DNA from: Smithellaceae bacterium
GTDB lineage: Bacteria; Desulfobacterota; Syntrophia; Syntrophales; Smithellaceae
NCBI GenBank assembly: GCA_030690945.1
Contig: JAUYFM010000003.1
Span: 1 to 56,910, forward strand
Direction of reading: 5' to 3'
DNA: 56,910 nt
The translations under genes were made by a program, and so were the position numbers. The notes beneath the pieces are model-generated. The model did not search any database and was not told the origin of the DNA. It saw nothing but the letters and a program-made list of their open reading frames with translations. Below are positions 6,505-17,554 of the stretch, one piece after another (position 1 is the first letter of the stretch; every line of letters begins with the position of its first letter).

Positions 6505-9249
6505 TCAGCAGCCGCTCTTCCGGCGTTTTTGTTTTTCAGGCGGAAACAGGCTGGTGTATTTCTGATACAATTCAAATAAAAATGCCACGCGCTGGGCTTC
6601 GGTTTGAAAATTGGTTTTGCCGTAAGCGGTATCCACCGTTTTGTCTAGATGCTTATGGGCCTTGTGCAAGACGGGCGGCATGGTGAGGGGATCGTAAAGA
6701 TCGGCCAAAGATGATCCGGGAAATTGCGTGCGTGCATCCAGCACGGCCTGTGCGGCGGATTCAATGGCTTGCTTTTGCTTTTCACTAGGATTTTCCGGCC
6801 AGGGAAAATTGTTGTAAACAATGCCTGCTGAATATCTGTAATCGTTCTTCAAACGCCCACATACAGTGCGCATCCAGGCATTGTGCATAGTGGAGGTTAA
6901 AATGCCGAAATGATAGAGCCCTGCACCGCAAATGGTAAACAATTCACTGGCCACGACAATGTCGCTGCTTAAAAAACCGATAGGGATGTAATACCTTTTT
7001 TCGGATGAAGTCTTGGGAATTGCCAGATAATTCTCTGTTGGCTGTCTGTCTTCAGCAAATAATGCGGGCGTCCCCGCATCTTTCCTTGTAGCTTCCTTTG
7101 TGCTGGATAACCGAAATTTTCTGACTTCGTTTATTCTTGCAATCACAGAAGGCATAAGTTTTAGTTTTTCCGGCGAACAATCCTTGAGCCAGAGACAATG
7201 GCGAGGTGCGTTATGAATAAAATCTTCGGCGCTGAGGTATGTTTTTATATAATCCTGCGCTACTGGCTCTCTGTTTATTAGATCATTCATTTCGTCTTCA
7301 GATAAAATAAGATTGCCACCATCTGTCGGTTTGCTGCCGAATAAAACTTCAGGAACATTACAAATCGGATGCCTTCTATTCTCTAAAATGATGTTCGCTG
7401 CATCCACCAAATAAGGATTAATTTGCTTTGCCTGACTGGCATGAGCCTCGCCCTTGATATGTTCATAATCAAACAGCCATTTAGTTTGAGTGTCGTGCAG
7501 GGCAAATCCAATAATCACGCAATGTACTGCCGCCTTACCTTTGGCTTCGTTATTCCATTGAAAAGTGCGATGAGCGAAATTGATATGAAGTCCCCTACTC
7601 ACAAGACCAGGCCATAGCATATAGACTTGTTCGCCTTGTGTAATAGAATTGGTGGAAACAAATGCCGCGCCAATAGATGGTTCGGTCTTCATATAATCAG
7701 CGGCCTTACGATACCAGGCTGTGACATAATCAAGGCTGCTTGCACTCTTCATTCCGGCGAAGACGTGTTCCATGTCAGTTTTTTGTTCACTGCTCTGAAA
7801 GTTTTTTCCCACAAACGGTGGATTGCCCATAATATAACTAACCTGCCAGGGGGGCACGACGGTTTTCCAGTCAATTTGCAGCGCGTTGCCGCAGACAATC
7901 GTGCTGCTTGTCTGTAAGGGAATGCGGACAAAGTAAAGGCCAAACTCTTCCGATACCAGCAAATTCATTTGGTGATCCATCAGCCACAGGGTCACCTGCG
8001 CAATCTGCGCGGGGAACTCTTCAATCTCGATGCCGAAAAACTGATCGACGTTCAAATGAAGCAATGAATGCACATCCAACTCACTCTGCGCATCGGCGCG
8101 AGATGCCCGCAATACCGCCAGCTCCAGTAAGCGTAATTCACGGTAAGCGATGACGAGAAAGTTGCCGCAACCACAGGCGGGGTCAAGAAAGTTCAGCCGC
8201 CGCAACTTTTTATGAAATTCAAACAATTTGTTCTTGTTGTGTTTGATTTTCTCAAACTCTTCCCACAGCGCATCCAGAAAGAGCGGCTTGATCAGCTTAA
8301 GAATGTTTTGTTCACTGGTATAATGTGCACCGAGATTGCGCCGCGCGGCTTTATCCATGATGGACTGGAAAAGCGAACCGAAAATTGCGGGCGATATCCT
8401 GCTCCAGTCCAGCCCGCAGCAATCCAGGAGCGCCTGCCGCATGGCGGTGTCAAAGCTTGCCGTCGGCAGCATCTCTTCAAACAGCTTGCCGTTGACATAA
8501 GGAAATGCGGCAAGTTGTTCATCGAGATTTGTCAGACGTTTTTCGCGCGGTGTGTTTAAAACCTGAAATAAAGTGCTGATATGATGGGCAAGATCGGAGC
8601 CGTCTTCACCGGTACGCTGTTCAATGTACTCCTGAAACTGCTGGCGCTCAAAAATGCCGGTGTCTTCGGCAAACAGGCAGAACAACAAACGCACCAGATA
8701 CAGTTCCAGCGGATGCCCGCTATAACCGACATCCTTCATCTGGTCATGCAGTTTGCCCATCTGCAAGGCAGCCTTGATGTTGACCGGGTCCTGCGCCTGA
8801 ATTTTGTGCGTTTGATAACCGGCAATAAAACCAAACAGGCGCACGTTCTTGTGCAATTCTTTCAGTTCAAACTCGTGTTGTTCGTTTTCTTCCAGATCAT
8901 AAAGACGAAAACGGGCAAAGTCCGATACCAGCACATATTTGGGCAAGTCGCGTTCGCGGATACCGTCAAAATAATCCAGCGCCTGCGTATAAGCCTTGTC
9001 GAGACTTTTACCGCGCGACTTGTGTTCGACAATCAGGATGCCCTTCCAGAACAGGTCGATAAAGCCCTGCTTGTCGCCCAGCTTTTTGACCGGTTCTTCA
9101 AAACTGGCGACGCGTTTGCGGGAAATGCCAAATACGTTGAAAAAACTATCCCAAAAGGATTTTGCTTCGGCATCCTCGGCGCTTTCCTCTTGCCATTCTT
9201 TGGAAAAGGCGAGTGAGCGTGTTTTAATTTCGTTCCAGCTTAGCGGCAT
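6505..9249 (-). CDS. MmeI-like (type IIL) restriction-modification enzyme
   Basis: 914 residues carrying nuclease, methyltransferase and specificity in one chain. N-terminal PD-(D/E)XK nuclease: Asp65 in FIDLFW, Glu75 and Lys77 in IVEHKSRG. A helical linker with GAHYTSEQNILKLI leads to an N6-adenine methyltransferase: SAM motif I FLDPACGCGNFL (354-365) and catalytic motif IV NPPF (476-479). The C-terminal third would hold the target-recognition domain (YYIPIGFLSSDIV, NDYRYSAGIVYNNFPWP). Such enzymes methylate one strand of a short asymmetric site and cut outside it; single-gene systems are complete without partners. No second R-M gene is adjacent. The DNA site cannot be predicted by reading. 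Confidence 0.9.
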   Translation of the reverse strand: MPLSWNEIKTRSLAFSKEWQEESAEDAEAKSFWDSFFNVFGISRKRVASFEEPVKKLGDKQGFIDLFWKGILIVEHKSRGKSLDKAYTQALDYFDGIRERDLPKYVLVSDFARFRLYDLEENEQHEFELKELHKNVRLFGFIAGYQTHKIQAQDPVNIKAALQMGKLHDQMKDVGYSGHPLELYLVRLLFCLFAEDTGIFERQQFQEYIEQRTGEDGSDLAHHISTLFQVLNTPREKRLTNLDEQLAAFPYVNGKLFEEMLPTASFDTAMRQALLDCCGLDWSRISPAIFGSLFQSIMDKAARRNLGAHYTSEQNILKLIKPLFLDALWEEFEKIKHNKNKLFEFHKKLRRLNFLDPACGCGNFLVIAYRELRLLELAVLRASRADAQSELDVHSLLHLNVDQFFGIEIEEFPAQIAQVTLWLMDHQMNLLVSEEFGLYFVRIPLQTSSTIVCGNALQIDWKTVVPPWQVSYIMGNPPFVGKNFQSSEQKTDMEHVFAGMKSASSLDYVTAWYRKAADYMKTEPSIGAAFVSTNSITQGEQVYMLWPGLVSRGLHINFAHRTFQWNNEAKGKAAVHCVIIGFALHDTQTKWLFDYEHIKGEAHASQAKQINPYLVDAANIILENRRHPICNVPEVLFGSKPTDGGNLILSEDEMNDLINREPVAQDYIKTYLSAEDFIHNAPRHCLWLKDCSPEKLKLMPSVIARINEVRKFRLSSTKEATRKDAGTPALFAEDRQPTENYLAIPKTSSEKRYYIPIGFLSSDIVVASELFTICGAGLYHFGILTSTMHNAWMRTVCGRLKNDYRYSAGIVYNNFPWPENPSEKQKQAIESAAQAVLDARTQFPGSSLADLYDPLTMPPVLHKAHKHLDKTVDTAYGKTNFQTEAQRVAFLFELYQKYTSLFPPEKQKRRKSGC

Positions 9250-9430
9250 CGACTCTCTTCACTCTTAATAGATTTGATATGAGTTTTTTTATTGAAGTTT
9301 CTATTTAAAATCTACCATTATCTTAATTTATATGGATTTTAATGTCAAGAAGCTTGCCTTTCCAGCGGTATTATGCAGAAAACTGCGGCATCCCACCTAT
9401 CATGCGATAGTCAGGCCGGTCAAGATACGC

Positions 9431-9459
9431 TTGACTTGCAAGTCCGATGTTCCTATACT
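9431..9459 (+). promoter_or_regulatory. sigma70 promoter of the CHAT lipoprotein with overlapping palindrome
   Basis: TTGACT (9431-9436), exactly 17 bases, TATACT (9454-9459): both boxes match 5 of 6. A perfect 12-bp palindrome GACTTGCAAGTC (9433-9444) overlaps the -35 and the spacer, a typical place for a repressor. The gene start is about 50 bases downstream. Confidence 0.6.
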
Positions 9460-9510
9460 TCCTTCCACGAAAAAGAAGGTCCTGTCAAATAACAGGGAAA
9501 GGCATTGCTT

Positions 9511-11793
9511 ATGGCATTGGGAAAGAAGATATGTTTCTTGTCTGCTGCAATCCTGGCGGCGCTGTTATTAACCGGTTGCGCCGCGTCGTTTAACAGCCGG
9601 GGATTGAACCTGGCCGCCGAGGCGAATTACACACAAATCGTCAAAGAATTTGAACCGCAGCAGGAAAAATACACCGGTCTGCCTTTTCAGGACTTGATCT
9701 ACCTTTGCTCGGCCTACGGCGAATTGAAAAATTACCGGAAACTCTTTCCCTGTCTGGAAGCGGCGCAGGCCAAGGTAAACACAGGCGATTTTACAGCCGA
9801 CGCGTGGAACCATTCGGCAACCCCGTCGAGATTAAAGGCCATTGCCCTGATTGAACTGGGACAGTACGATGAGGCGGTCCGGGCCGCCGAAATCGCCAAC
9901 AAAATAGTTGTCGATAAACAATTGACGCGATTTGAAGAAATCAAGATTCTGGAAGTCCTGGGCATTGCCTACGCCCTGGCCGGTAAAACGGATAAAGCCA
10001 ATGCCACAGCCGACCAGCTCAAGGGATTATATCTGGGTTATCCCTACATGCTGGTCACGGATGATCGCAACATTGCGCTGGCCAGAATTTACATCATCCT
10101 CAGGAAATACTCCGACGCCATCAATATCGTTTCCTACAAGTTTGATGACTCGAATGCCTTTCTGAAAACCATCAGCGGGTGGGACGTCTTCGTCAACAAT
10201 AAGCTTTCTTTTGAGTTTATGAAGAACAAGAGCCTTATGGAAGTGGGACGCACGTCCGAGGCCAAACAGGGCTACGACGCTCTTCTCGCGTATCCCTACA
10301 TGCAGGATCGCGGGGAAATGCACTGGATCATTCTCTTTGACCGGGGACGGATCGCCGAAAAAGAAGGCAACCGCAAAGAAGCGATCGGGTTTTACGAAAA
10401 AGCGGCTGAGGTCGTCGAACAGCAACGGTCCACCATCAATGTCGAGGCGAGCAAAATCGGATTTGTCGGGAATAAGCAGGCCGTTTATCACCGCCTGATC
10501 ACGTCGCTCTATGCCGACAAACAATACGGGAAAGCGTTCGAATATGTGGAGCGTTCCAAATCCCGCGCGCTGGTGGATCTCCTGGCCGGCAAGAAAAACT
10601 TTGCCGTAAAGACGACGGGAAATGTGGAACAGGTGCGCGATGTCCTGGTTGCCGCAGACAAATCGGAAGAAGATATTCTAGCCCTGGATAGCAAAATGGA
10701 CAAGTCCCGAAGCCGGAGCATTGTCGTCAAGGCGCGTCGGGATTTGCAACGCGAGGCTCCGGAGTTGGCCTCGCTGGTGACGGTTGCCTCCGCGCCCGTA
10801 TCCGACATCCAGTCTTATATTCCGCGGGGCGAGGCTCTGGTTGAATACTACTATAACGGCGATGATATGTTTGCTTTTGTCCTTTCCGAGCGTGGTTTGC
10901 AAAGCGTCAAGCTTCAGGCAGCCGGGCTTGCCGAAGACGTGGCCGCCTTTCGGAAGGCCCTGGAAAATCCCCGTTCGCAGACCACGTTGACGCCGTCAGG
11001 CAGGCTTTATTCCCGTTTATTCAAACCTCTGGAAGGTGCGCTCTATGGCCGCGACGTTATTATCGTCCCGCACGGTCTGCTGCACTACATTCCCATGAAT
11101 GCCCTGCATGATGGGAAACAGTATCTGATCGACCGGTATAAAATCCGGTTAATGCCCAGCGCCAGCGCCATGAAATATCTCGGAGAGAAAAAAGGAGGAA
11201 AACGAGGCGGCATCCTGGCCTTCGGCAATCCCGATCTCGGTGATCCCGGTCATGATCTTGCCTTTGCCCAGAAAGAGGCTGTGGACGTTGCAAAAATATG
11301 GCCGCGCTCAAAAGTCTATGTGCGCAAAGAAGCCACGGAAGATGCCCTGCGCAATCACGGGTCGGACTTTAACATCATTCACTTCGCCACACACGGCCGG
11401 TTTTCACCAGACAGCCCGTTGCAGTCCGCTCTTCTTTTATCGCCCGACGTCCGTTCCAACGGTCTTTTGACCGTGGACAAGCTTTATTCCATGCAGCTTG
11501 GCGCCAATCTGGTAACCCTGAGCGCCTGTGAAACAGGCTTGAGCAAAGTGGCCAACGGAGATGATCTGGTGGGACTGACGCGGGGATTTCTCTATGCCGG
11601 GGCAAGCTCCATTGTAGCCAGTCTCTGGAAAGTGGACGATCTGGCCACGGCCCACCTGATGATCCGGTTCTATCAGGGCATGCAGCAAACGGATAAGCTG
11701 AACGCCTTGCGGAACGCTCAACTGGAGACGCGCAAAAAATATCCGCATCCTTATTACTGGGCGTCCTTTCAGCTGACCGGGAGCGCCCGATAA
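9511..11793 (+). CDS. TPR/CHAT-domain lipoprotein, predicted caspase-like peptidase
   Basis: 760 residues. A lipoprotein signal peptide ends LLLTGC (Cys23), so the protein is anchored in the envelope. Residues ~100-370 are helical TPR-like repeats (for example AEKEGNRKEAIGFYEKAAEV). The C-terminal CHAT domain keeps the caspase-type dyad: His628 in HFATHG and Cys673 in LSACETG, and the typical RGFLYAGASSIVASLW. CHAT proteins are peptidases in several bacterial systems, mostly cytoplasmic; an exported copy is less usual. ATG at 9511 is chosen because AAAGG sits 8 bases before it; a TTG at 9505 is possible. It converges on the LPP20-like gene. No effector substrate or partner is visible nearby. 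Confidence 0.85.
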   Translation: MALGKKICFLSAAILAALLLTGCAASFNSRGLNLAAEANYTQIVKEFEPQQEKYTGLPFQDLIYLCSAYGELKNYRKLFPCLEAAQAKVNTGDFTADAWNHSATPSRLKAIALIELGQYDEAVRAAEIANKIVVDKQLTRFEEIKILEVLGIAYALAGKTDKANATADQLKGLYLGYPYMLVTDDRNIALARIYIILRKYSDAINIVSYKFDDSNAFLKTISGWDVFVNNKLSFEFMKNKSLMEVGRTSEAKQGYDALLAYPYMQDRGEMHWIILFDRGRIAEKEGNRKEAIGFYEKAAEVVEQQRSTINVEASKIGFVGNKQAVYHRLITSLYADKQYGKAFEYVERSKSRALVDLLAGKKNFAVKTTGNVEQVRDVLVAADKSEEDILALDSKMDKSRSRSIVVKARRDLQREAPELASLVTVASAPVSDIQSYIPRGEALVEYYYNGDDMFAFVLSERGLQSVKLQAAGLAEDVAAFRKALENPRSQTTLTPSGRLYSRLFKPLEGALYGRDVIIVPHGLLHYIPMNALHDGKQYLIDRYKIRLMPSASAMKYLGEKKGGKRGGILAFGNPDLGDPGHDLAFAQKEAVDVAKIWPRSKVYVRKEATEDALRNHGSDFNIIHFATHGRFSPDSPLQSALLLSPDVRSNGLLTVDKLYSMQLGANLVTLSACETGLSKVANGDDLVGLTRGFLYAGASSIVASLWKVDDLATAHLMIRFYQGMQQTDKLNALRNAQLETRKKYPHPYYWASFQLTGSAR

Positions 11794-11878
11794 CCGGAAA
11801 TAAATTAGTTTAATTCAACCACCTCGCGAGCTCGCTACGGAGAATGTCCGCGCGTCGATAGCGCAACTGATGATTGGA

Positions 11879-12790
11879 TCAGTCCAGAACAACCATGACC
11901 CGGCATTTCTGGAGGAAGGTCAGGTTTTCCTTCGCGGAGCGAATCTTGTTGGCGTCATCAGTGCTGATAATGAATTCCGACATGCCCCCGCCCTGTGCGC
12001 GGACAGCCTTGACGGTCAAGGGATTGCTGGTGACTCTGGCGTTACTTTGTGCGGCAGTCAGATCACGGGCATAACCGCAAATGCCCTGCTGGACGGCATA
12101 GTCTTTTTTCACAATCAGGGTTCCGTAAACTTCAGCGCCGTTTTCGTCAAAGATTTTGGGAGACATGGCCGGACGGCCCTGAAGGCCTCGGCCATCGATA
12201 ACCAGCCCGGTATAAACTTCATCCTTCGGCGCAGGCTTTTTGGAAAAAGGCACGGGTTTATGCTCCTTCATGTCTTCCTTTTTATCATCGGCAATGACCT
12301 GAGGAATAACCGCTTTGGCCACACCGGACAGGGGCATGCGCACGGTCACTTCCACTGTTCCATCCGACAGATATTCCTTTTTTACAATAGCCGCTCCCTT
12401 GACCATGCCGTTTATGGCGGTGTTGATCACATCGCTCTCCACAACAAAGTCTTTGACAGTTGTTTTAGAATCGATCTGGACACCCTGCACGGTTTCCAGC
12501 ATGTTTCTGTAGGCATCAACCTGGGCGGCCCGAAGCGCCATGGGGCGCGCCTGAGGTTTCCCGTAATATTGCTCCGGTGGCGCGCCTGTTCCAACGGCTT
12601 CTATATATCCATCCTGATAGTTCACCAGTCCCTTGTCGCCTACCTGATTCGTTACCTTTGATTCGATAATCTTCGCCCAATCCGTCATACCGACCTTGCC
12701 GTCTTTGTTCTCCTCTGCAAAGCCGACGCCGGCACACAGAAGAATGATACTGACAACGATTGAGATTCCCACTTTATACAGCGACTTCAT
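11879..12790 (-). CDS. secreted LPP20-like domain protein
   Basis: 303 residues with a signal peptide (about 1-25, ending GVGFAEE). The middle holds the LPP20/FlgT-like fold: RPMALRAAQVDAYRNMLE followed by GVQIDSKTTVKDF and a MVKGAAIVKKEYLSDGTVEVTVRMPL strand pair. A second C-terminal beta domain has YTGLVIDGRGLQGRPAMSPKI. Proteins of this kind are outer-membrane or periplasmic factors linked to flagellar or secretin assembly, but none of those genes is nearby. There is no lipobox Cys at the cleavage site, so it is probably soluble. GGAGGAGG precedes the ATG. Confidence 0.7.
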   Translation of the reverse strand: MKSLYKVGISIVVSIILLCAGVGFAEENKDGKVGMTDWAKIIESKVTNQVGDKGLVNYQDGYIEAVGTGAPPEQYYGKPQARPMALRAAQVDAYRNMLETVQGVQIDSKTTVKDFVVESDVINTAINGMVKGAAIVKKEYLSDGTVEVTVRMPLSGVAKAVIPQVIADDKKEDMKEHKPVPFSKKPAPKDEVYTGLVIDGRGLQGRPAMSPKIFDENGAEVYGTLIVKKDYAVQQGICGYARDLTAAQSNARVTSNPLTVKAVRAQGGGMSEFIISTDDANKIRSAKENLTFLQKCRVMVVLD

Positions 12791-13102
12791 AACAGGCCTC
12801 CTCCATTTTAAGAATACAAAATTTATTGCGTTGATATTGAAGGCTTTATATCATAATTTAAGCCAGATTCCGATCAGAAAATACCTGGAACAAATTATTA
12901 CCATTGGCACAATTATTGAAGCAATTATGAATCGTTTGCAGTAAAAGAATGAATTAAGCAAAGGCGCCTAAAGCCATAAGAAAGTAGTTTTACCGCAACC
13001 AATTAAATTAACTTGCTTTTTGTTAAGTAGGAAGAATTTTCTACCCGATGCAAGTCTTAAAATAAACCGATTTACGGCGTACAAATTTGTTCCATAAAAA
13101 CG
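12791..13102. other. intergenic region, no gene
   Basis: 312 bases, AT-rich, between the divergent LPP20-like gene and the KaiC/PPDK-type gene. It must carry both promoters, but I could not pick convincing -35/-10 pairs. A TGGCAC word at 12904 lacks the matching -12 GC of a sigma54 promoter. Confidence 0.5.
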
Positions 13103-15715
13103 ATGGATAAGGATAAAAATATTATGACACCCTACACCCGCGTCAGCACAGGAATGATCGGCTTGGATGAAATACTCAATTATCTGCAAATGGGCGACAA
13201 TGTCGTTTATCAGGTTGACGATATTGAAGACTACAAAAAGTTTGTCGCTCCTTATGTGGAAACCGCCCTGGCTCGTAATCAGCGTCTTGTCTATATGCGC
13301 TTTGCCAACCACCCTCCCCTTCTGGAACCAGACAAAAAAATTAAAGTTTATAAACTCAATGCGAATAAGGGCTTTGAATCATTTTCCACCCAGGTGCATA
13401 ACATCGTCCGGGATGAAGGACGGGATGTGTTTTATGTTTTTGACTGTCTGTCCGATCTGCTCATGGCCTGGGCGACGGATCTGATGATCGGCAATTTCTT
13501 TGTCATCACCTGCCCCTACCTGTTTGAATTAAACACGGTGGCCTACTTTGCGATTCTGCGCAGCCGCCACTCATTCAAGACCGTAGCGCGTATTCGCGAA
13601 ACCACACAGGTGCTGCTGGATGTATACAACAACAACGGCAAAATATGCGTCCATCCGCTCAAGGCCTGGAAACGCTACACACCGACAATGTATCTGCCGC
13701 ACGTCATGGAAGGTGATAAATTTGTCCCGATCTTAAACAGCGCGGATGCCGCAAGTATTCTGTCTTACCTGACGGACAAGAATGCCACCGGCGGCGTGCG
13801 CAATCTCGATTATTGGGACCGTATCTTCCTCAAAGCGACTACCATTCTGGAAGACCCGGATGCCGTGAAAGAACAGCAGGACATGGTGGAATCTCTCTCA
13901 CGCGTGCTGATCGGACGCGAGAAAAGGATGCTGTCGCTGGTGAAGGAATACTTCTCTCTGGAAGATCTGGTGGAGATCAAGAAACGCCTGATCGGCACGG
14001 GGTTTATCGGCGGCAAATCCGTGGGCATGCTACTGGCGCGCAACATCCTGCGCAAAGATGCGACCTTTGACTGGAACGCCGAACTGGAAATACACGATTC
14101 TTTTTACATCGGCTCGGATATTTTCTATTCCTACATGGTGCAAAACGGCTGGTGGAAACTGTTGATGGCGCAAAAAACAGACGAGGGCTATTTTGAAGTC
14201 GCCAAAGAGTTGAAAAGCAAAATGCTGCATGGCGTCTTCCCCGACGAAGTCAAGGAACAGTTCCTGCTCATGCTGGAATACTTCGGGCAATCGCCCATCA
14301 TTGTGCGCTCCAGTTCTCTTTTGGAAGACGCTTTCGGCAATGCCTTTGCCGGAAAATATGAAAGCTACTTCTGTCCCAACCAGGGATCACCGGAAGTCCG
14401 GTACCGGCATTTTGAAGAAGCCGTCCGCAAAATATTTGCCTCTACCATGAGCGAAGACGCTCTGACCTACCGCCAGCAGCGCGGCATGGCCCAGGAAGAC
14501 GAGCAAATGGCGCTTTTGGTTCAACGCGTCTCCGGCTCCCACCGTAACACCTATTTCTTCCCCGACCTGGCGGGTGTTGGTTTATCCTATAATACCTTTG
14601 TCTGGCAAAAAGGCATGGACCCCAAAGCCGGTATGCTGCGCATTGTCTTTGGTCTGGGGACCCGAGCGGTCAATCGCGTGGAAAATGATTATCCGCGCAT
14701 CGTCGCGCTCGACGCGCCGCTCACCAAGCCCTACGCCAAGCTGGAAGATGTGCAGCGATTTTCACAACATGAAGTGGATATCCTGAATTTGCAAGACAAT
14801 GACTTTCAAACGCTTCCGGCGGCGGATTTGCTTACGGATTCCATCGAAACGCATCTGGACCTGATCGCCACGCGCGACATGGCCGCATCCGCATATTTGC
14901 AATCACAGGGCAAAAACGCCAAAGACGCGTGGATCCTGACCTTCGACGAGTTGCTCGCCAGCACGCCATTTGCCGGGACGATGTCGAAAATGCTGAAAAA
15001 GCTGGAGCAGGTTTATCGCTATCCGGTTGATATTGAATTTACCGTTAACTTTAACACCCAGGGCAAAACACAGATTAATCTACTGCAATGCCGCCCCTTC
15101 CAGACCAAGGGCCATTACAGCCGGGTGGAATTGCCGGAAAAAATCAGCAAATCAAAAATTCTACTGCAACAGGAAGCCAATTTTATGGGCGGCAGTATCT
15201 ATCAAGCCATATCCCGTATCATCCATATTGATCCTCAGGGCTATGCCGGATTAAGTCTTTCTGAAAAGTATGAAGTTGCCAGACTTACGGGCAGGTTAAA
15301 TAAGCAGATCGGCAAACGCGATAAAATGCCGACCATTCTATTGGGACCGGGACGCTGGGGAACAACAACTCCGGCCATGGGCGTGCCTGTCCGGTTTTCG
15401 GAAATCAACAATATTACGGCTATTGGCGAAATAGCTTATCAGGATGGCTCGCTGATTCCTGATTTATCTTTTGGAACGCATTTTTTCCAGGACATGGTGG
15501 AAATGGATATTTTTTACGTGGCCATCTACCCCGAAAAAGACGGCGTCATTTTCAATACCGCCTGGATGAAAAAACAGCCGAACATTTTGACGGATCTGAT
15601 GCCGGACGATGAACGCTTCTTGGATGTGGTGCATGTGTATGATGTGCGGGCTAAGGATTTACGGCTCCTCTCGGATATCGTGACGCAGAAGATGATCTGC
15701 TTCTTTGGAAAGTAG
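13103..15715 (+). CDS. KaiC-like domain fused to PEP/pyruvate-binding (PPDK_N) domain
   Basis: 870 residues. Residues ~10-225 resemble a RecA/KaiC-type ATPase (STGMIGLDEIL opening, YVFDCLSDLL where Walker B would be), but the Walker A loop is gone: GDNVVYQVDDIEDYKKF has no GKT. Residues ~300-720 match the ATP-grasp PEP/pyruvate-binding domain of PPDK and PEP synthase (FIGGKSVGML with Lys305, VRSSSLLEDAFGNAFAGKYES, INLLQCRPFQ). The phosphohistidine and PEP-binding domains of real PPDK are absent, so it is not a complete dikinase. The last 130 residues (LGPGRWGTTTPAMG) are a conserved tail of this family. The role is unknown; an ATP-dependent phosphotransfer or regulatory role is inference. Start may be the ATG at 13124, which has AAGGA before it. 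Confidence 0.75.
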   Translation: MDKDKNIMTPYTRVSTGMIGLDEILNYLQMGDNVVYQVDDIEDYKKFVAPYVETALARNQRLVYMRFANHPPLLEPDKKIKVYKLNANKGFESFSTQVHNIVRDEGRDVFYVFDCLSDLLMAWATDLMIGNFFVITCPYLFELNTVAYFAILRSRHSFKTVARIRETTQVLLDVYNNNGKICVHPLKAWKRYTPTMYLPHVMEGDKFVPILNSADAASILSYLTDKNATGGVRNLDYWDRIFLKATTILEDPDAVKEQQDMVESLSRVLIGREKRMLSLVKEYFSLEDLVEIKKRLIGTGFIGGKSVGMLLARNILRKDATFDWNAELEIHDSFYIGSDIFYSYMVQNGWWKLLMAQKTDEGYFEVAKELKSKMLHGVFPDEVKEQFLLMLEYFGQSPIIVRSSSLLEDAFGNAFAGKYESYFCPNQGSPEVRYRHFEEAVRKIFASTMSEDALTYRQQRGMAQEDEQMALLVQRVSGSHRNTYFFPDLAGVGLSYNTFVWQKGMDPKAGMLRIVFGLGTRAVNRVENDYPRIVALDAPLTKPYAKLEDVQRFSQHEVDILNLQDNDFQTLPAADLLTDSIETHLDLIATRDMAASAYLQSQGKNAKDAWILTFDELLASTPFAGTMSKMLKKLEQVYRYPVDIEFTVNFNTQGKTQINLLQCRPFQTKGHYSRVELPEKISKSKILLQQEANFMGGSIYQAISRIIHIDPQGYAGLSLSEKYEVARLTGRLNKQIGKRDKMPTILLGPGRWGTTTPAMGVPVRFSEINNITAIGEIAYQDGSLIPDLSFGTHFFQDMVEMDIFYVAIYPEKDGVIFNTAWMKKQPNILTDLMPDDERFLDVVHVYDVRAKDLRLLSDIVTQKMICFFGK

Positions 15716-15721
15716 AGCTCG

Positions 15722-15763
15722 TTTTAAGTTTTAAGTTTTAAGATTTAAGATTTAAGATTTAAG
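15722..15763. repeat. heptanucleotide array, 6 units (TTTTAAG/ATTTAAG)
   Basis: Three TTTTAAG then three ATTTAAG in exact 7-base register, 6 bases after the stop of the KaiC/PPDK-type gene. Related units (CTTAAAA/CTTAAAT) occur at 22791-22818. Confidence 0.9.
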
Positions 15764-15764
15764 T

Positions 15765-15804
15765 AAAAAGAGCCGCGATCCGAAAAAGGATCGCGGCTCT
15801 TTTT
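15765..15804. terminator. bidirectional rho-independent terminator
   Basis: AAAAAGAGCCGCGATCC-gaaaaa-GGATCGCGGCTCTTTTT, a 17-base perfect stem with A-tract and T-tract, between the convergent KaiC/PPDK-type gene and gdhA. Works for either strand. Confidence 0.95.
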
Positions 15805-15814
15805 ATCCTTATAA

Positions 15815-15837
15815 CCTTCAGCCTTCAGCCTTCAGCC
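15815..15837. repeat. heptanucleotide array, 3 units (CCTTCAG)
   Basis: Three exact CCTTCAG units between the terminator and the gdhA stop codon. On the other strand the unit is CTGAAGG, in the same word family as the arrays at 20306-20333 and 52603-52665. Confidence 0.85.
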
Positions 15838-15843
15838 TATTTC

Positions 15844-17342
<1,499 letters not shown>

Positions 17343-17554
17343 ACACAAATTTGTATTTTTTCAATTTTTACGGTTCAATTTTGTATCTTTCAGATAAGCA
17401 CGAACTTGCTTTAAACATATTTTAAATAGAAATCCATTACGAATATTAAATATTTATTAGATATTGCCGGTGTTATTTTTCGGCTTGAGATAGATAATTA
17501 TATTGAAAAACGTTCTGCTTTAAATTACAGATAAACAAACATAAAGGGGCATCC

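Noticed and set aside
12904-12920. possible sigma54 promoter TGGCAC
   Set aside because: The -12 GC is absent at the required 10-base spacing.
13103-15715. complete pyruvate phosphate dikinase or PEP synthase
   Set aside because: Phosphohistidine (PEP-utilizers) and PEP-binding barrel domains are absent; the N-terminal half is a KaiC-like domain.
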